Origin: Thermoguttaceae bacterium
GTDB taxonomy: Bacteria > Planctomycetota > Planctomycetia > Pirellulales > Thermoguttaceae
NCBI GenBank assembly: GCA_017557195.1
Contig: JAFZAL010000150.1
Location: 1 to 37,994, forward strand
Direction: 5' to 3'
Length of the DNA stretch: 37,994 nucleotides
The notes beneath the pieces were generated by a model. It had not been told where the DNA came from and ran no database searches. It was given only the letters and a program-made list of their open reading frames with translations. Positions 1 through 6,830 of the stretch are shown one piece after another. A program made the position numbers and the translations under genes. Within the stretch, counting starts at the first letter, position 1, and the number at the start of each line of letters is the position of its first letter.

Positions 1-66
1 CAAACCGTGTAAACGTTAAAATTTACACAAAAACCTTTACGTATAGTATACAAGTAATCACCCTAA

Positions 67-137
67 AAGTGCAAGCGTAAAGTCGCCACCCGATGACACA
101 AAAATTTTCCCCAAGTGGGGACTTTTCGCTTGCACTT
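67..137. repeat. Long imperfect inverted repeat with inner hairpin
   Basis: An 18-bp arm at 67-84 is repeated in inverted orientation at 120-137 with 17 of 18 bases matching (core AGTGCAAGCG). Between the arms is a smaller hairpin of CCCC/GGGG with an AAGT loop at 109-120. It could be a degenerate mobile hairpin or the terminator of a gene left of the window. Nothing else is recognisable in positions 1-140. Confidence 0.6.
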
Positions 138-142
138 GACCC

Positions 143-223
143 TTAGTGCATAGTACTTAGTGCATAGTACGCAAAGCGCTCCCCTCACTATGCACTACGC
201 ACTATGCACTATGCACTATTCAC
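143..223. repeat. Heptanucleotide hairpin element, copy 1
   Basis: The left arm is built of degenerate 7-mers (TAGTGCA, TAGTACT) and the right arm of the complementary 7-mers (ACTATGC, ACTACGC). They flank a core at 168-190 containing TACGCAAAGCGC. The arms can pair into a long hairpin. The core and inner arms recur almost exactly, in opposite orientation, at 17205-17295. It is non-coding; short reading frames through it are by-products of the repeat. Confidence 0.8.
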
Positions 224-225
224 AC

Positions 226-250
226 GCGCCTCGCCGCCCGTCCCTCTTGA
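226..250 (+). repeat. GCGCCTCGCCGCCC repeat ending in TTGA, copy 1
   Basis: A GC-rich word directly follows the heptamer element and ends in TCTTGA, about 30 bp before the permease start. The same word in the same arrangement lies at 4318-4342 before the 4374 gene. Related words without TTGA occur at 15650 and, inverted, at 17865. A TATAAG at 274-279 could be a -10 box, but the spacing to TTGATT (20 bp) is too long for a confident promoter. Confidence 0.55.
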
Positions 251-283
251 TTTTCTTTCGAAAATCGGCACAATATAAGAATC

Positions 284-1255
284 ATGTCGAATACAACAAA
301 AAACGCTGTCGAAGTATCGGACGAAGACGTCAAGCGCCCGTCTGAGGGATTTAAGTCAACCGGTTTTCTTTACGGAGCGATTGCGGCAATATTTTATACC
401 GTTTCCGCTCTTTGCGTCCGTCAGCTGGTTGCGATGGACAGCCCTTACGCATTACCGCTGTTTATTCGAGAATCCGTCGCCGCTTTGGTCGCGCTTCCGA
501 TTGTAATTTGGGGGCTGATTCGTCATACGATACCAACAAATCAATGGCGATTTTGGGGCTTGCTCTTTGGCGTTTCCTGTCTGATGCAAGTTCTGGGAAA
601 CATCACGTATATATGGCTGTTCGACATGGCGGGGATTGCTATTGCGCTGTCGTGCGTCTGGACGGGCGGGCTGTTCAGCGCTCAGACGTTTGACTTGGTT
701 TGTCTCAAAGAGCGATTCAACGTCAGAACGTTTATCGGTCTGTCAATCGTTCTAGCGGCAGTTTGCTGCATTGGAGTTGGATTAGGTCAAAGCGCCAACA
801 CGCTTTCCTCTCTGAGCAAATACGGCGCGGGAGCGATTGCGCTGATAATTCTCGGCGGGCTGCTGGTTGGAATTATGAACTCGTCGACCATGGCGTCGGT
901 TAGAGCGTCCTGTAAAAACGACGTTCCCTTCTGGGTTCCGATTCTGCTTGTCCCCGGCAGTGGAACGATTGTCCTGGGAATCCTCAGCTTGATGGAACAT
1001 GGTTCCGGGATTTTCACTGCTTTGACGTACCAGCAGTTTGGCGTTGCTTTAGTAGCGGGCGTTGCAAACCTGATTGCCTTTGCCGCTCTGGTTAAGGGAT
1101 TGAAAACAACGTCTTTGGCGTACATGAACCTTCTCAACGCGTCACAGGTTGCCTTGGGCGCATTGGCGGGAATCTTCTGGTTTATGGAACCCAGCAACGG
1201 TTTTATTATTGCTGGAATTGCCCTGACAATCGTTGCGATTCTAACAGCGAAATAG
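284..1255 (+). CDS. EamA/DMT-superfamily permease
   Basis: This 323-residue protein is almost entirely hydrophobic, with about ten predicted membrane helices after a roughly 25-residue polar cytoplasmic N-terminus. Length, duplicated five-helix architecture and the small-residue-rich helices fit drug/metabolite transporter (EamA) permeases of the inner membrane, which export or import small metabolites. The substrate cannot be told from sequence. The ATG at 284 is preceded by an A/T-rich stretch with TATAAG and no clear Shine-Dalgarno, so the transcript could be nearly leaderless. The gene stands alone, flanked upstream by repeats and downstream by a convergent small membrane protein. The family call is fairly sure; the function is not. 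Confidence 0.8.
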   Translation: MSNTTKNAVEVSDEDVKRPSEGFKSTGFLYGAIAAIFYTVSALCVRQLVAMDSPYALPLFIRESVAALVALPIVIWGLIRHTIPTNQWRFWGLLFGVSCLMQVLGNITYIWLFDMAGIAIALSCVWTGGLFSAQTFDLVCLKERFNVRTFIGLSIVLAAVCCIGVGLGQSANTLSSLSKYGAGAIALIILGGLLVGIMNSSTMASVRASCKNDVPFWVPILLVPGSGTIVLGILSLMEHGSGIFTALTYQQFGVALVAGVANLIAFAALVKGLKTTSLAYMNLLNASQVALGALAGIFWFMEPSNGFIIAGIALTIVAILTAK

Positions 1256-1309
1256 AAAGACTATGTTTCTATATCGTTTGGAACGGCATGCTGTCAAGAG
1301 CTATTCCGT

Positions 1310-1669
1310 TTAAACGGACAGAAAATAAACGGCCATCTCAAATATAATCAGCAGCGTTGCACGAGCGGTAAGACTGGTTGCCGCGCGATATTCGTCCAAG
1401 CAGAATTTACCGTCGACATTATAGATCAGCCCCGCTGAAATGCTGGTAACAAACGATAGAATCAAAGAAAGAATCACCGACCATTTACAAATCTGCATCG
1501 GCGTAATAAAGCAATAATACAGATCAATCAGGCTGTATACAGAATTTTTTGTAACAATACATAAAAGCAGCATTGCCATCGGAACGAGAGCAAAAAAGAA
1601 AGACGTCCTTCCCAAATACAGCGGAAGTTTCCAAAACTTTTTCGGCGGATTTGGCGAATTCTGATCCAT
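1310..1669 (-). CDS. Small hypothetical membrane protein
   Basis: This is a 119-residue protein with a short proline- and lysine-containing N-terminus and three to four hydrophobic segments (roughly residues 20-42, 48-60, 62-86 and 100-119). No family was recognised. It converges with the permease gene, and a heptamer repeat element lies directly upstream of its ATG. No Shine-Dalgarno is visible. The amino-acid pattern (helix-like hydrophobic blocks, no long polar runs) suggests a real gene rather than a shadow frame, but support is limited to that. Confidence 0.5.
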   Translation of the reverse strand: MDQNSPNPPKKFWKLPLYLGRTSFFFALVPMAMLLLCIVTKNSVYSLIDLYYCFITPMQICKWSVILSLILSFVTSISAGLIYNVDGKFCLDEYRAATSLTARATLLIIFEMAVYFLSV

Positions 1670-1675
1670 TTTTGA

Positions 1676-1793
1676 CTAAGCTATTAGCTTCTAGCTACTA
1701 GCTTGGTTATTTTAGCTTCCCGCTTTCACAATTAACGCTGAGAACTACAAATACCCAAGCTAATGGCTAGCAGCTAGCGGCTAGGAGCTTATT
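1676..1793. repeat. Heptanucleotide element with AGCTANN arms, copy A
   Basis: Inverted arms of 7-mers such as AGCTATT, AGCTTCT and AGCTACT at 1682-1706, and AGCTAAT, GGCTAGC and AGCTAGC at 1757-1791, enclose a core with GGTTATTTTA and ATTAACGCT. The reverse complement of 4202-4314 aligns along its whole length, including the core, so the two are copies of one dispersed element in opposite orientation. It sits between tsf and the small membrane gene. Confidence 0.8.
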
Positions 1794-2625
1794 TGGCGCC
1801 CAAAGTCCAGTTGACGTACTGAGTAACGACAATGCCGTTATTCTTGGCGTAAGTTCCAACGGAGACGGAAGAATCCTTGACGAATTCCTGATCGACGAGG
1901 CAGTTGGCCTTGAAGAAGGCGTTGATTTTGCCGTCGATGATCTTGTTGAGGATGCTTTCCGGTTTGCCGGCGTTTTTGGGATCGTTCGCCATGGCGGCGA
2001 GCTGAATCTCGCGTTCCTTGGCAATGACTTCAGCCGGAATCTGATCTCGGTTGAGGTATTCCGGATGCATGGCAGCGGCGTGCATGCAGACGTCTTTGGC
2101 GGCTTCATCGTTTTTGCCTTCGGTAGCAATGATAACGCCGACCTTTTTATTGTGGTGAACGTAAGCCGCGCCGTTTCCTTCCAGACGGGTGAAGCGGTTC
2201 AAACGGAAGACTTCGCGAATGCGGTTGTAGAGTTCTTCCATCTGTTCCTGAAGGGTCATGCCTTCCTTGGTCGGCGAGGCGTTACCCATAACTTCTTCAG
2301 CAGTCTGTCCGCCTTTTTCCAGGTAGACGTTAGCAATGTCCTGAGCCAGCTGAAGGAATTCGGGGTTGCCAGCAACGGGAGCGCTTTCGCAAAGCAGTTC
2401 GATCATCGCAACGCCGTTTTCGTTGGCGGCGGTAGCCAGAACGCCTTCTTCGGTGGTGCGTTCAGCGCCTTTTTCGATCATCTTGAGCTTGCCCTTTTCA
2501 CGCAGAATGGTCAACGCTTTTTCGGCGTCGCCGTCAGCTTCAGTCAAAGCCTTTTTGCAGTCCATCATCGGCAGACCGGTTTTGTCTCGGAACGCTTTAA
2601 CCAATGCAGCAGTAATTTCAGCCAT
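1789..2625 (-). CDS. tsf: Elongation factor Ts
   Basis: EF-Ts is the cytoplasmic guanine-nucleotide exchange factor for EF-Tu. The 278 residues begin with the UBA-like N-terminal domain (residues 1-50), including the family signature around RDKTGLPMMDCKKAL, followed by the two core subdomains. The length is normal for bacterial EF-Ts. An AGGAG Shine-Dalgarno lies about 8 bases before the ATG. It follows rpsB on the same strand after about 100 bp, the classical rpsB-tsf order, so co-transcription is expected. The last codons run into the edge of the heptamer element at 1676-1793. The call is certain. Confidence 0.97.
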   Translation of the reverse strand: MAEITAALVKAFRDKTGLPMMDCKKALTEADGDAEKALTILREKGKLKMIEKGAERTTEEGVLATAANENGVAMIELLCESAPVAGNPEFLQLAQDIANVYLEKGGQTAEEVMGNASPTKEGMTLQEQMEELYNRIREVFRLNRFTRLEGNGAAYVHHNKKVGVIIATEGKNDEAAKDVCMHAAAMHPEYLNRDQIPAEVIAKEREIQLAAMANDPKNAGKPESILNKIIDGKINAFFKANCLVDQEFVKDSSVSVGTYAKNNGIVVTQYVNWTLGAK

Positions 2626-2725
2626 TGTATATTCTCCTTGCTATACGGGGTTATTTGTTAATGTTGAACCAGAAATCCGGATCAGGCGAGAATCAGCGGA
2701 CTCTCGCCCGTAAACCGAAATAAAA

Positions 2726-3466
2726 TCATTCGTCTTTGCCTTCGTTCTGGGCGGTTTTGATGGCTTTGCCTTCCAAAACAGCGTCAGCGAGTTTGGTCAT
2801 GATCAATTCGATGGAACGAATGGAGTCGTCGTTGCCGGGGATAACCAAATCGACTTCGTCAGGGTCGCAGTCGGTATCGATCAGAGCGACGGTCGAAATG
2901 CCCAGTTTTTTCGCTTCAGCGACAGCGTTCTTTTCCTTGCGGGGGTCAATAAGAACGATAACTTCCGGCAAACGGTTGAGCAGACGAAGACCGTTAAGGT
3001 TGTGATAAACCTTGCGATATTCGCGGTTGAGAGCGGACTGCATCTTTTTGGAGTAGACGTTGATCTCTTCGCTGTTGAGCAGAGCTTCCAGTTCTTCCAA
3101 ACGGCTCATACGTTTACGAATGGTGCGGAAGTTGGTGAGCGTTCCACCCAGCCAGCGTTCAGAAACGAACGGCATGCCGCAGCGCTGAGCCTGTTCAGCG
3201 ACAACGTCGCCAGCTTGGCGCTTGGTTCCAACGAACAGAATCAAACTGCCGGCGGCAGCGACCTGAGCCAGGTACTTTTTGGCGCGGAGAAGACCGCGGA
3301 CAGTTTCGCGAACGTCGATGATGTGAATCTTGTTGCGGCGGCCGTAGATGTACGGACGCATTTTCGGATTCCAGTGGCTGGCGCGATGGCCAAAATGAAC
3401 GCCGCTTTCAACGAGTTGAGTTACGATTTGAGAAACGGGGGTTGCGGGAGTGGCAGCTTCGGACAT
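2726..3466 (-). CDS. rpsB: 30S ribosomal protein S2
   Basis: S2 is a structural protein of the small ribosomal subunit. The 246 residues carry the family hallmarks: the N-terminal [19 protein letters not shown] segment (around residues 18-36), the KRQAGDVV region, the [10 protein letters not shown] signature, and the [13 protein letters not shown] segment towards the C-terminus. An AAGGA ribosome-binding site precedes the ATG. It is followed by tsf, as in most bacteria, and preceded by tRNA-Gln on the same strand. A short inverted repeat (GAGAA/TTCTC) in the leader near 3527-3541 could be a control structure, but that is speculative. Confidence 0.97.
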   Translation of the reverse strand: MSEAATPATPVSQIVTQLVESGVHFGHRASHWNPKMRPYIYGRRNKIHIIDVRETVRGLLRAKKYLAQVAAAGSLILFVGTKRQAGDVVAEQAQRCGMPFVSERWLGGTLTNFRTIRKRMSRLEELEALLNSEEINVYSKKMQSALNREYRKVYHNLNGLRLLNRLPEVIVLIDPRKEKNAVAEAKKLGISTVALIDTDCDPDEVDLVIPGNDDSIRSIELIMTKLADAVLEGKAIKTAQNEGKDE

Positions 3467-3650
3467 GAAAGATGTTCCTTATATTTGCTTGAGGTTAAAC
3501 GTCCGAACAGATTGCTGCGCGTCGAGAGAATACATTTCTCCCGATAAAAGGCACGCCTGGAAACAAACGCCGGACGTTAAACGCGATCTCTAAAGGCACC
3601 GTCTGCGTTAAGGATCGCTCTCAAAACGAAGACGGATAATAACAAAAAAA

Positions 3651-3721
3651 CAACCCAGCCTGGATTTGAACCAGGGACGAGGGAGCCAAAATCCCTTGTG
3701 TTACCACTACACCACCGGGTT
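3651..3721 (-). tRNA. tRNA-Gln (anticodon UUG)
   Basis: The reverse complement folds into a full cloverleaf. There is a 7-bp acceptor stem (AACCCGG with CTGGGTT, one G-U pair), a D arm GTGT/ACAC, an anticodon stem AGGGA/TCCCT with the loop TTTTGGC that places UUG at positions 34-36, a four-base variable loop, and a T arm CCTGG/CCAGG with loop TTCAAAT. CCA is not encoded. A T-rich run follows the 3' end. The gene lies about 185 bp upstream of rpsB on the same strand. Confidence 0.95.
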
Positions 3722-3754
3722 ACTTTTTGACGTCTGTCAAAAATTTGTAGGGTC

Positions 3755-3782
3755 ATTATATCCAATTAATATTATATTTCAA
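3755..3782 (-). promoter_or_regulatory. Sigma-70-like promoter for tRNA-Gln (and perhaps rpsB-tsf)
   Basis: On the minus strand TTGAAA (3782-3777) and TATAAT (3760-3755) are separated by 16 bp, about 33 bp before the tRNA 5' end. The short leader holds an 8-bp inverted repeat around TTTTTGAC/GTCAAAAA (3724-3743). Confidence 0.7.
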
Positions 3783-3799
3783 GGGGGGGTGAAATTTTG

Positions 3800-4190
3800 G
3801 AATTAGGCGGGTGCACGCAAATTTTTCCGGCGCTCAATAGAGTTTTGACTCTGCAAAAACGTCTGATATAATACGTCGCGATAGCGGCAGCGGACGCAGT
3901 CCGCCGCATAGTCCCGAAGGGACGTAACTCTCTATAACCGGCGGACCGACAAGGTCGGTTCCTGAATGGACGTGGTTAGCGCCAAAACCAGTTTTTTCGA
4001 AGGCATAACCTTGTCCTTCTGCCCGTGCGGCTACGCACAACCGCCGGAAGGAGACAAACCAAGTCCTTTAATCGAGCCTATCCCGTGGGCTGAAGCCCAC
4101 GGTTACAAGGGTTGCGTCCCTCCGGGACGCGTTCCTGCTTCTCAGCTTATCTATCTTCGCAAGAAAATTTTGCGTGCACCCGAATTAGGC
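3800..4190. mobile_element. MITE-like element with 9-bp target-site duplication
   Basis: The element spans 3809-4181 (373 bp). Its ends are inverted repeats, GGGTGCACGCAAATTTT on the left and the reverse complement of AAAATTTTGCGTGCACCC on the right, differing by one base of the A/T run. They are flanked by identical 9-bp direct repeats GAATTAGGC at 3800-3808 and 4182-4190, the footprint of a transposition event. It encodes no transposase. The interior is a chain of short hairpins: GCGGAC/GTCCGC, GTCCC/GGGAC, CCGAC/GTCGG, CCGTGGGCT/AGCCCACGG and GCGTCCC/GGGACGC. Open frames inside it are not believable genes. The parent transposon family cannot be named from the termini alone. Confidence 0.85.
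3845..3872 (+). promoter_or_regulatory. Internal promoter of the MITE
   Basis: TTGACT (3845-3850) and TATAAT (3867-3872) are separated by 16 bp, a near-consensus sigma-70 promoter pointing into the hairpin array. Predicted transcription would begin near 3879 and run through the hairpins. No coding start of note follows, so the product would be a structured RNA or read-through towards the 4374 gene. Confidence 0.55.
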
Positions 4191-4201
4191 CGTAGTTATT
4201 G

Positions 4202-4314
4202 AAAAGCCGCTAGCTATTAGCTACTAGCTTTTAGCTTGTGAATTTGTGGGTCTTAGCGTTAATATTTAAAGCCTGTAAAATAACCAAGCTAGAAGCTAGG
4301 AGCTAGAAACTAAA
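4202..4314. repeat. Heptanucleotide element with AGCTANN arms, copy B
   Basis: This is the opposite-orientation copy of the element at 1676-1793. Arms of AGCTATT, AGCTACT and AGCTTTT (4207-4236) pair with AGCTAGA, AGCTAGG and AGCTAGA (4287-4309), around a core with AGCGTTAAT and TAAAATAACC. It lies 11 bp beyond the MITE's right target duplication and directly before the GC-rich TTGA repeat. Confidence 0.8.
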
Positions 4315-4337
4315 AGGCGCCTCGCCGCCCTCCCCTC

Positions 4338-4366
4338 TTGACAAAATCCCTTTTTTAAAGGATACT
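4338..4366 (+). promoter_or_regulatory. Promoter-like -35/-10 just before the 4374 gene
   Basis: TTGACA (4338-4343) and GATACT (4361-4366) are 17 bp apart, ending 7 bp before the ATG at 4374. The -35 is donated by the end of the GCGCCTCGCCGCCC repeat. A Shine-Dalgarno-like AAAGGA (4357-4362) overlaps the -10, so either the transcript is leaderless or the real promoter lies further upstream. Confidence 0.45.
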
Positions 4367-4373
4367 GTTTTTT

Positions 4374-5093
4374 ATGAACAGATTATTTAAATACGGCGCT
4401 ATCGTTGTTATTGTTATCGGACTGATTTGTTTTATTATACGTTTTTCGTATCATAAAGCGATCACGTACTATCCGGAATTCTACCGTGAACGGATTGATA
4501 TTCCCGAAGAAAAGCTGGAACAGAACGCGAAGGACTTTGTATTCTCTTCCGGAAAAATGCTTAAAGACATTCGCCGAAAGAACGAGTGGAGCGCGACGTA
4601 TACCGAGGATCAGATTAACGGCTGGCTGGAACGGCGTATTCAGCAGGATTTGCCGGGGCTGATCCCGATCGGGGCGTATTATCCCCGCGTTCATCTGGAA
4701 CAGGACAGAATCAGTTTCGCCATGGAATTCTGCCCGGAGGATTTCGAGTCGATCTTTTGGGCGCAAGTCCGGTTTAACGTTTCAGAACCGGGTGTTTATC
4801 ATCTGATAATCGAACAGGTCAAACTGGGCGTAATCCCCATTTCCAGAGGAATTATCAAAAACGAACTGAAAAAGTATTTCGACAGCGCCAATATTCCCTG
4901 CGAAATTCAAGCTACTGATAAAGGCGAAATTGAACTGGTTATGGACTGGCGCGACATCGACTCGGTCAACGACTGGAAAACCGACCCGCTGATCTATCAT
5001 AGCCGTAAAGTTACCTTGACGGACGTCAAAATTCTTCCAGGAGAATTGAAAATTACCGGCACGGCAAAAAAGGTTGTTGTGGAAGACGATTGA
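4374..5093 (+). CDS. Hypothetical membrane-anchored protein
   Basis: This 239-residue protein has one N-terminal membrane helix (about residues 8-26) followed by a soluble, probably extracytoplasmic, alpha/beta-rich region with many charged residues. No domain or catalytic motif was recognised. AAAGGA sits 11 bases before the ATG. The stop codon is only 16 bp before the start of the menA-like gene, so the two are likely co-transcribed. This makes a link with the membrane or lipid-quinone pathway possible, but that is inference from position only. Confidence 0.75.
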   Translation: MNRLFKYGAIVVIVIGLICFIIRFSYHKAITYYPEFYRERIDIPEEKLEQNAKDFVFSSGKMLKDIRRKNEWSATYTEDQINGWLERRIQQDLPGLIPIGAYYPRVHLEQDRISFAMEFCPEDFESIFWAQVRFNVSEPGVYHLIIEQVKLGVIPISRGIIKNELKKYFDSANIPCEIQATDKGEIELVMDWRDIDSVNDWKTDPLIYHSRKVTLTDVKILPGELKITGTAKKVVVEDD

Positions 5094-5109
5094 CAGGAGA
5101 ATTTTGAAT

Positions 5110-6012
5110 ATGTTCGGACATCCCATAAAAGACTGGATTCTGGCGATTAGACCATGGTCGTTCCCTGCGTCTTTAACTCCGGTCGTTGCGACGCTGGGGC
5201 TTCTGTACTGGCGCAACAGCGTTGAGCCGATGGATTGCAACTGGATCAACGGCTTTTTGGCGGCGTTGGGAATGGTTATCTTTCAGGCGTCCGCGAACTT
5301 GATAAGCGACTACTTCGACTTCCAGCGCGGCGTTGACCGGGAAGACACGTTCGGATCTCCCAATTTGACTCACGGGCTGTTTACCCCTCGGGAAATTCTG
5401 TTCTACGGAGCGTTTGTTCTGGCGCTGGGCGCTGTTCTCGGACTGTTCCTCGTCTGGCGAACCGACGCGCGGCTGCTCTATTTTGGCGCTTGTGGAGTCG
5501 TGTTTGTGCTTCTGTACCCGTTTTTCAAGTTTCGCGCGCTGGGCGACGCCGTTATTTTTGTTTCCTTTTCCATCCTGCCGATTTTGGGAACGACGTTTGT
5601 TGTAACAGGCGCGATTGATACGCAAAATCTGGTTCTGGCTATCCCGATTGGTCTGATAACCGTTGCGATTCTTCACGCCAACAACTGGCGCGACATCCGC
5701 ACCGACGCCCGGGCGAGAATTAAAACGTTCAGCATGCTCATCGGGTCGCCGACGTCCGCGTTTTTATACGTCTTTGAACTCCTGTTTCCGTTTATCTGGC
5801 TCGGCGCCGCGGCGTTCGCGTTTCATAGAATCCCGATTTGGAGTCTGCTGTCGTTGTTGGCGCTGCCGCTGGCGATTCGAGCGGTCAGGACGGCTGTTAC
5901 ACGAACCGACGACTGCGCCGCCATTTGCGACCTCGACGTTCAGACGGCGCAATTGCAGCTTGTTTTCGGCTTGACGCTGTCGATGTCGTTTCTGGTTGCC
6001 GCGTGGGTGTAG
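5110..6012 (+). CDS. menA: UbiA-family prenyltransferase, MenA-like
   Basis: UbiA-superfamily integral membrane enzymes attach a polyprenyl chain to an aromatic acceptor. MenA does so on 1,4-dihydroxy-2-naphthoate in menaquinone synthesis. The protein has 300 residues and about eight or nine membrane helices. The first Asp-rich motif is at residues 66-76 (SDYFDFQRGVD) and the second at 191-199 (NNWRDIRTD), the Mg-diphosphate-binding pair. The start at 5110 is chosen because AGGAG (5095-5099) is correctly spaced before it; an upstream in-frame ATG at 5074 would overlap the previous gene. MenA is the best subfamily guess from the DYFDxxxGVD form. Other UbiA roles are possible, as no other men genes are in the window. 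Confidence 0.8.
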   Translation: MFGHPIKDWILAIRPWSFPASLTPVVATLGLLYWRNSVEPMDCNWINGFLAALGMVIFQASANLISDYFDFQRGVDREDTFGSPNLTHGLFTPREILFYGAFVLALGAVLGLFLVWRTDARLLYFGACGVVFVLLYPFFKFRALGDAVIFVSFSILPILGTTFVVTGAIDTQNLVLAIPIGLITVAILHANNWRDIRTDARARIKTFSMLIGSPTSAFLYVFELLFPFIWLGAAAFAFHRIPIWSLLSLLALPLAIRAVRTAVTRTDDCAAICDLDVQTAQLQLVFGLTLSMSFLVAAWV

Positions 6013-6017
6013 GGGAT

Positions 6018-6107
6018 GAGTGGTAAGTGGTTAGTTGTAAGTGGTAAGGACGCAAGCGCCGCTCTAACTTACCACTAACCACTATTCACTAACCACTTAC
6101 CACTTAA
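6018..6107. repeat. Heptanucleotide hairpin element, copy 2
   Basis: Arms of 7-mers GTGGTAA, GTGGTTA and GTTGTAA (6021-6048) and the complementary TTACCAC, TAACCAC and TATTCAC (6068-6106) flank a core GGACGCAAGCGCCGCTC (6048-6064). The core resembles the cores at 168-190 and 8391, while the arms use a different heptamer. The element fills the gap between menA and the CPBP gene. Confidence 0.8.
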
Positions 6108-6115
6108 CTCGCAAT

Positions 6116-6745
6116 ATGAAAACCCGTTTATTGTTTCTGCTGTTGGTCGTTCAGGCGTTCTGGTTTTTCATGTTCAGCCCGTGGACGGCGTCGTTGGTCA
6201 ACTTTTGGATTGGAATAACGTTTGCCGCTGTTACGGTTTTAACGCTGACGACTTTTCTTTTCCCGGAATGGACGCAGCAACTTCCCCAAAAGCCGTCGGG
6301 CTGGATTGCCGGAATTGGAGTCGGCATTGTCTTGGCGGCGGCGCTCTGGGGCGTGTTCTGGCTGGGAGATTATATTTCCGCCCGGATTCTCCCTTTTACC
6401 GTAGATCAGGTTGACACAATTTACGAACTTGGAAACAACATCAACGCGCCGCTGGTCGGCTTGGCTTTGCTGTTTATTGTCGGCCCGGCGGAAGAGATCT
6501 TTTGGCGCGGGACGTTCCAAAGAAAACTGAGCGAATTCTGGGGCAAGAATTGGGGCTTTATCGGAATGCTGATCTGCTATTCGCTCATTCACATCTGGTC
6601 GTTCAACTTTATGCTCGTCATGGCAGCCGCCGTCGCGGGCGGATTCCAGGGACTGGTTTACCGTCTATTCCCCAAAAGCCTCTGGGCGTTAATCGTCTCT
6701 CACGCCCTGTGGGACGTCGCCGTCTTTCTCGTTTTCCCGATATAA
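6116..6745 (+). CDS. CPBP family intramembrane glutamic endopeptidase
   Basis: CPBP (CAAX-protease and bacteriocin-processing, Rce1-like) proteins are membrane proteases of the cytoplasmic membrane. The 209 residues form about six to seven membrane helices. The motifs are present: EExxxR at 126-131 (EEIFWR), a conserved His at 159 in SLIHIWSF, and SHALWD at 195-200 with His196. The physiological substrate is unknown; members act in prenyl-protein processing, bacteriocin immunity or signalling. No Shine-Dalgarno is seen because the start abuts a repeat. A strong terminator follows at once. Confidence 0.88.
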   Translation: MKTRLLFLLLVVQAFWFFMFSPWTASLVNFWIGITFAAVTVLTLTTFLFPEWTQQLPQKPSGWIAGIGVGIVLAAALWGVFWLGDYISARILPFTVDQVDTIYELGNNINAPLVGLALLFIVGPAEEIFWRGTFQRKLSEFWGKNWGFIGMLICYSLIHIWSFNFMLVMAAAVAGGFQGLVYRLFPKSLWALIVSHALWDVAVFLVFPI

Positions 6746-6776
6746 AAAAAGACGTCCTGTTTGGACGTCTTTTTTT
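6744..6776. terminator. Bidirectional intrinsic terminator
   Basis: An A-run, the stem GACGTCC/GGACGTC with a TGTTT loop, and a T-run form a symmetric terminator. It lies between the convergent CPBP gene (+) and pfp (-) and can serve both. Confidence 0.9.
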
Positions 6777-6797
6777 AGTTGTGAGACGAGTGGCATT

Positions 6798-6830
6798 TCT
6801 ACTGCCTACTGCCTCTTGCCTACTGCCTTC
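6798..6830. repeat. CTACTGC heptamer tract
   Basis: Four degenerate tandem copies of CTACTGC (one is CTCTTGC) lie directly downstream of the pfp stop codon. The same 7-mer recurs at 8397-8424 on the other side of pfp. Confidence 0.75.

Noticed and set aside
160..345. A 61-residue open frame across the first heptamer element
   Set aside because: Its N-terminal half is translated repeat (MHYALCTMHY) and the rest overlaps the permease gene in another frame.
3834..4202. Open frames on both strands inside the MITE
   Set aside because: They are produced by the hairpin repeats, have no ribosome-binding site and no protein-like composition.
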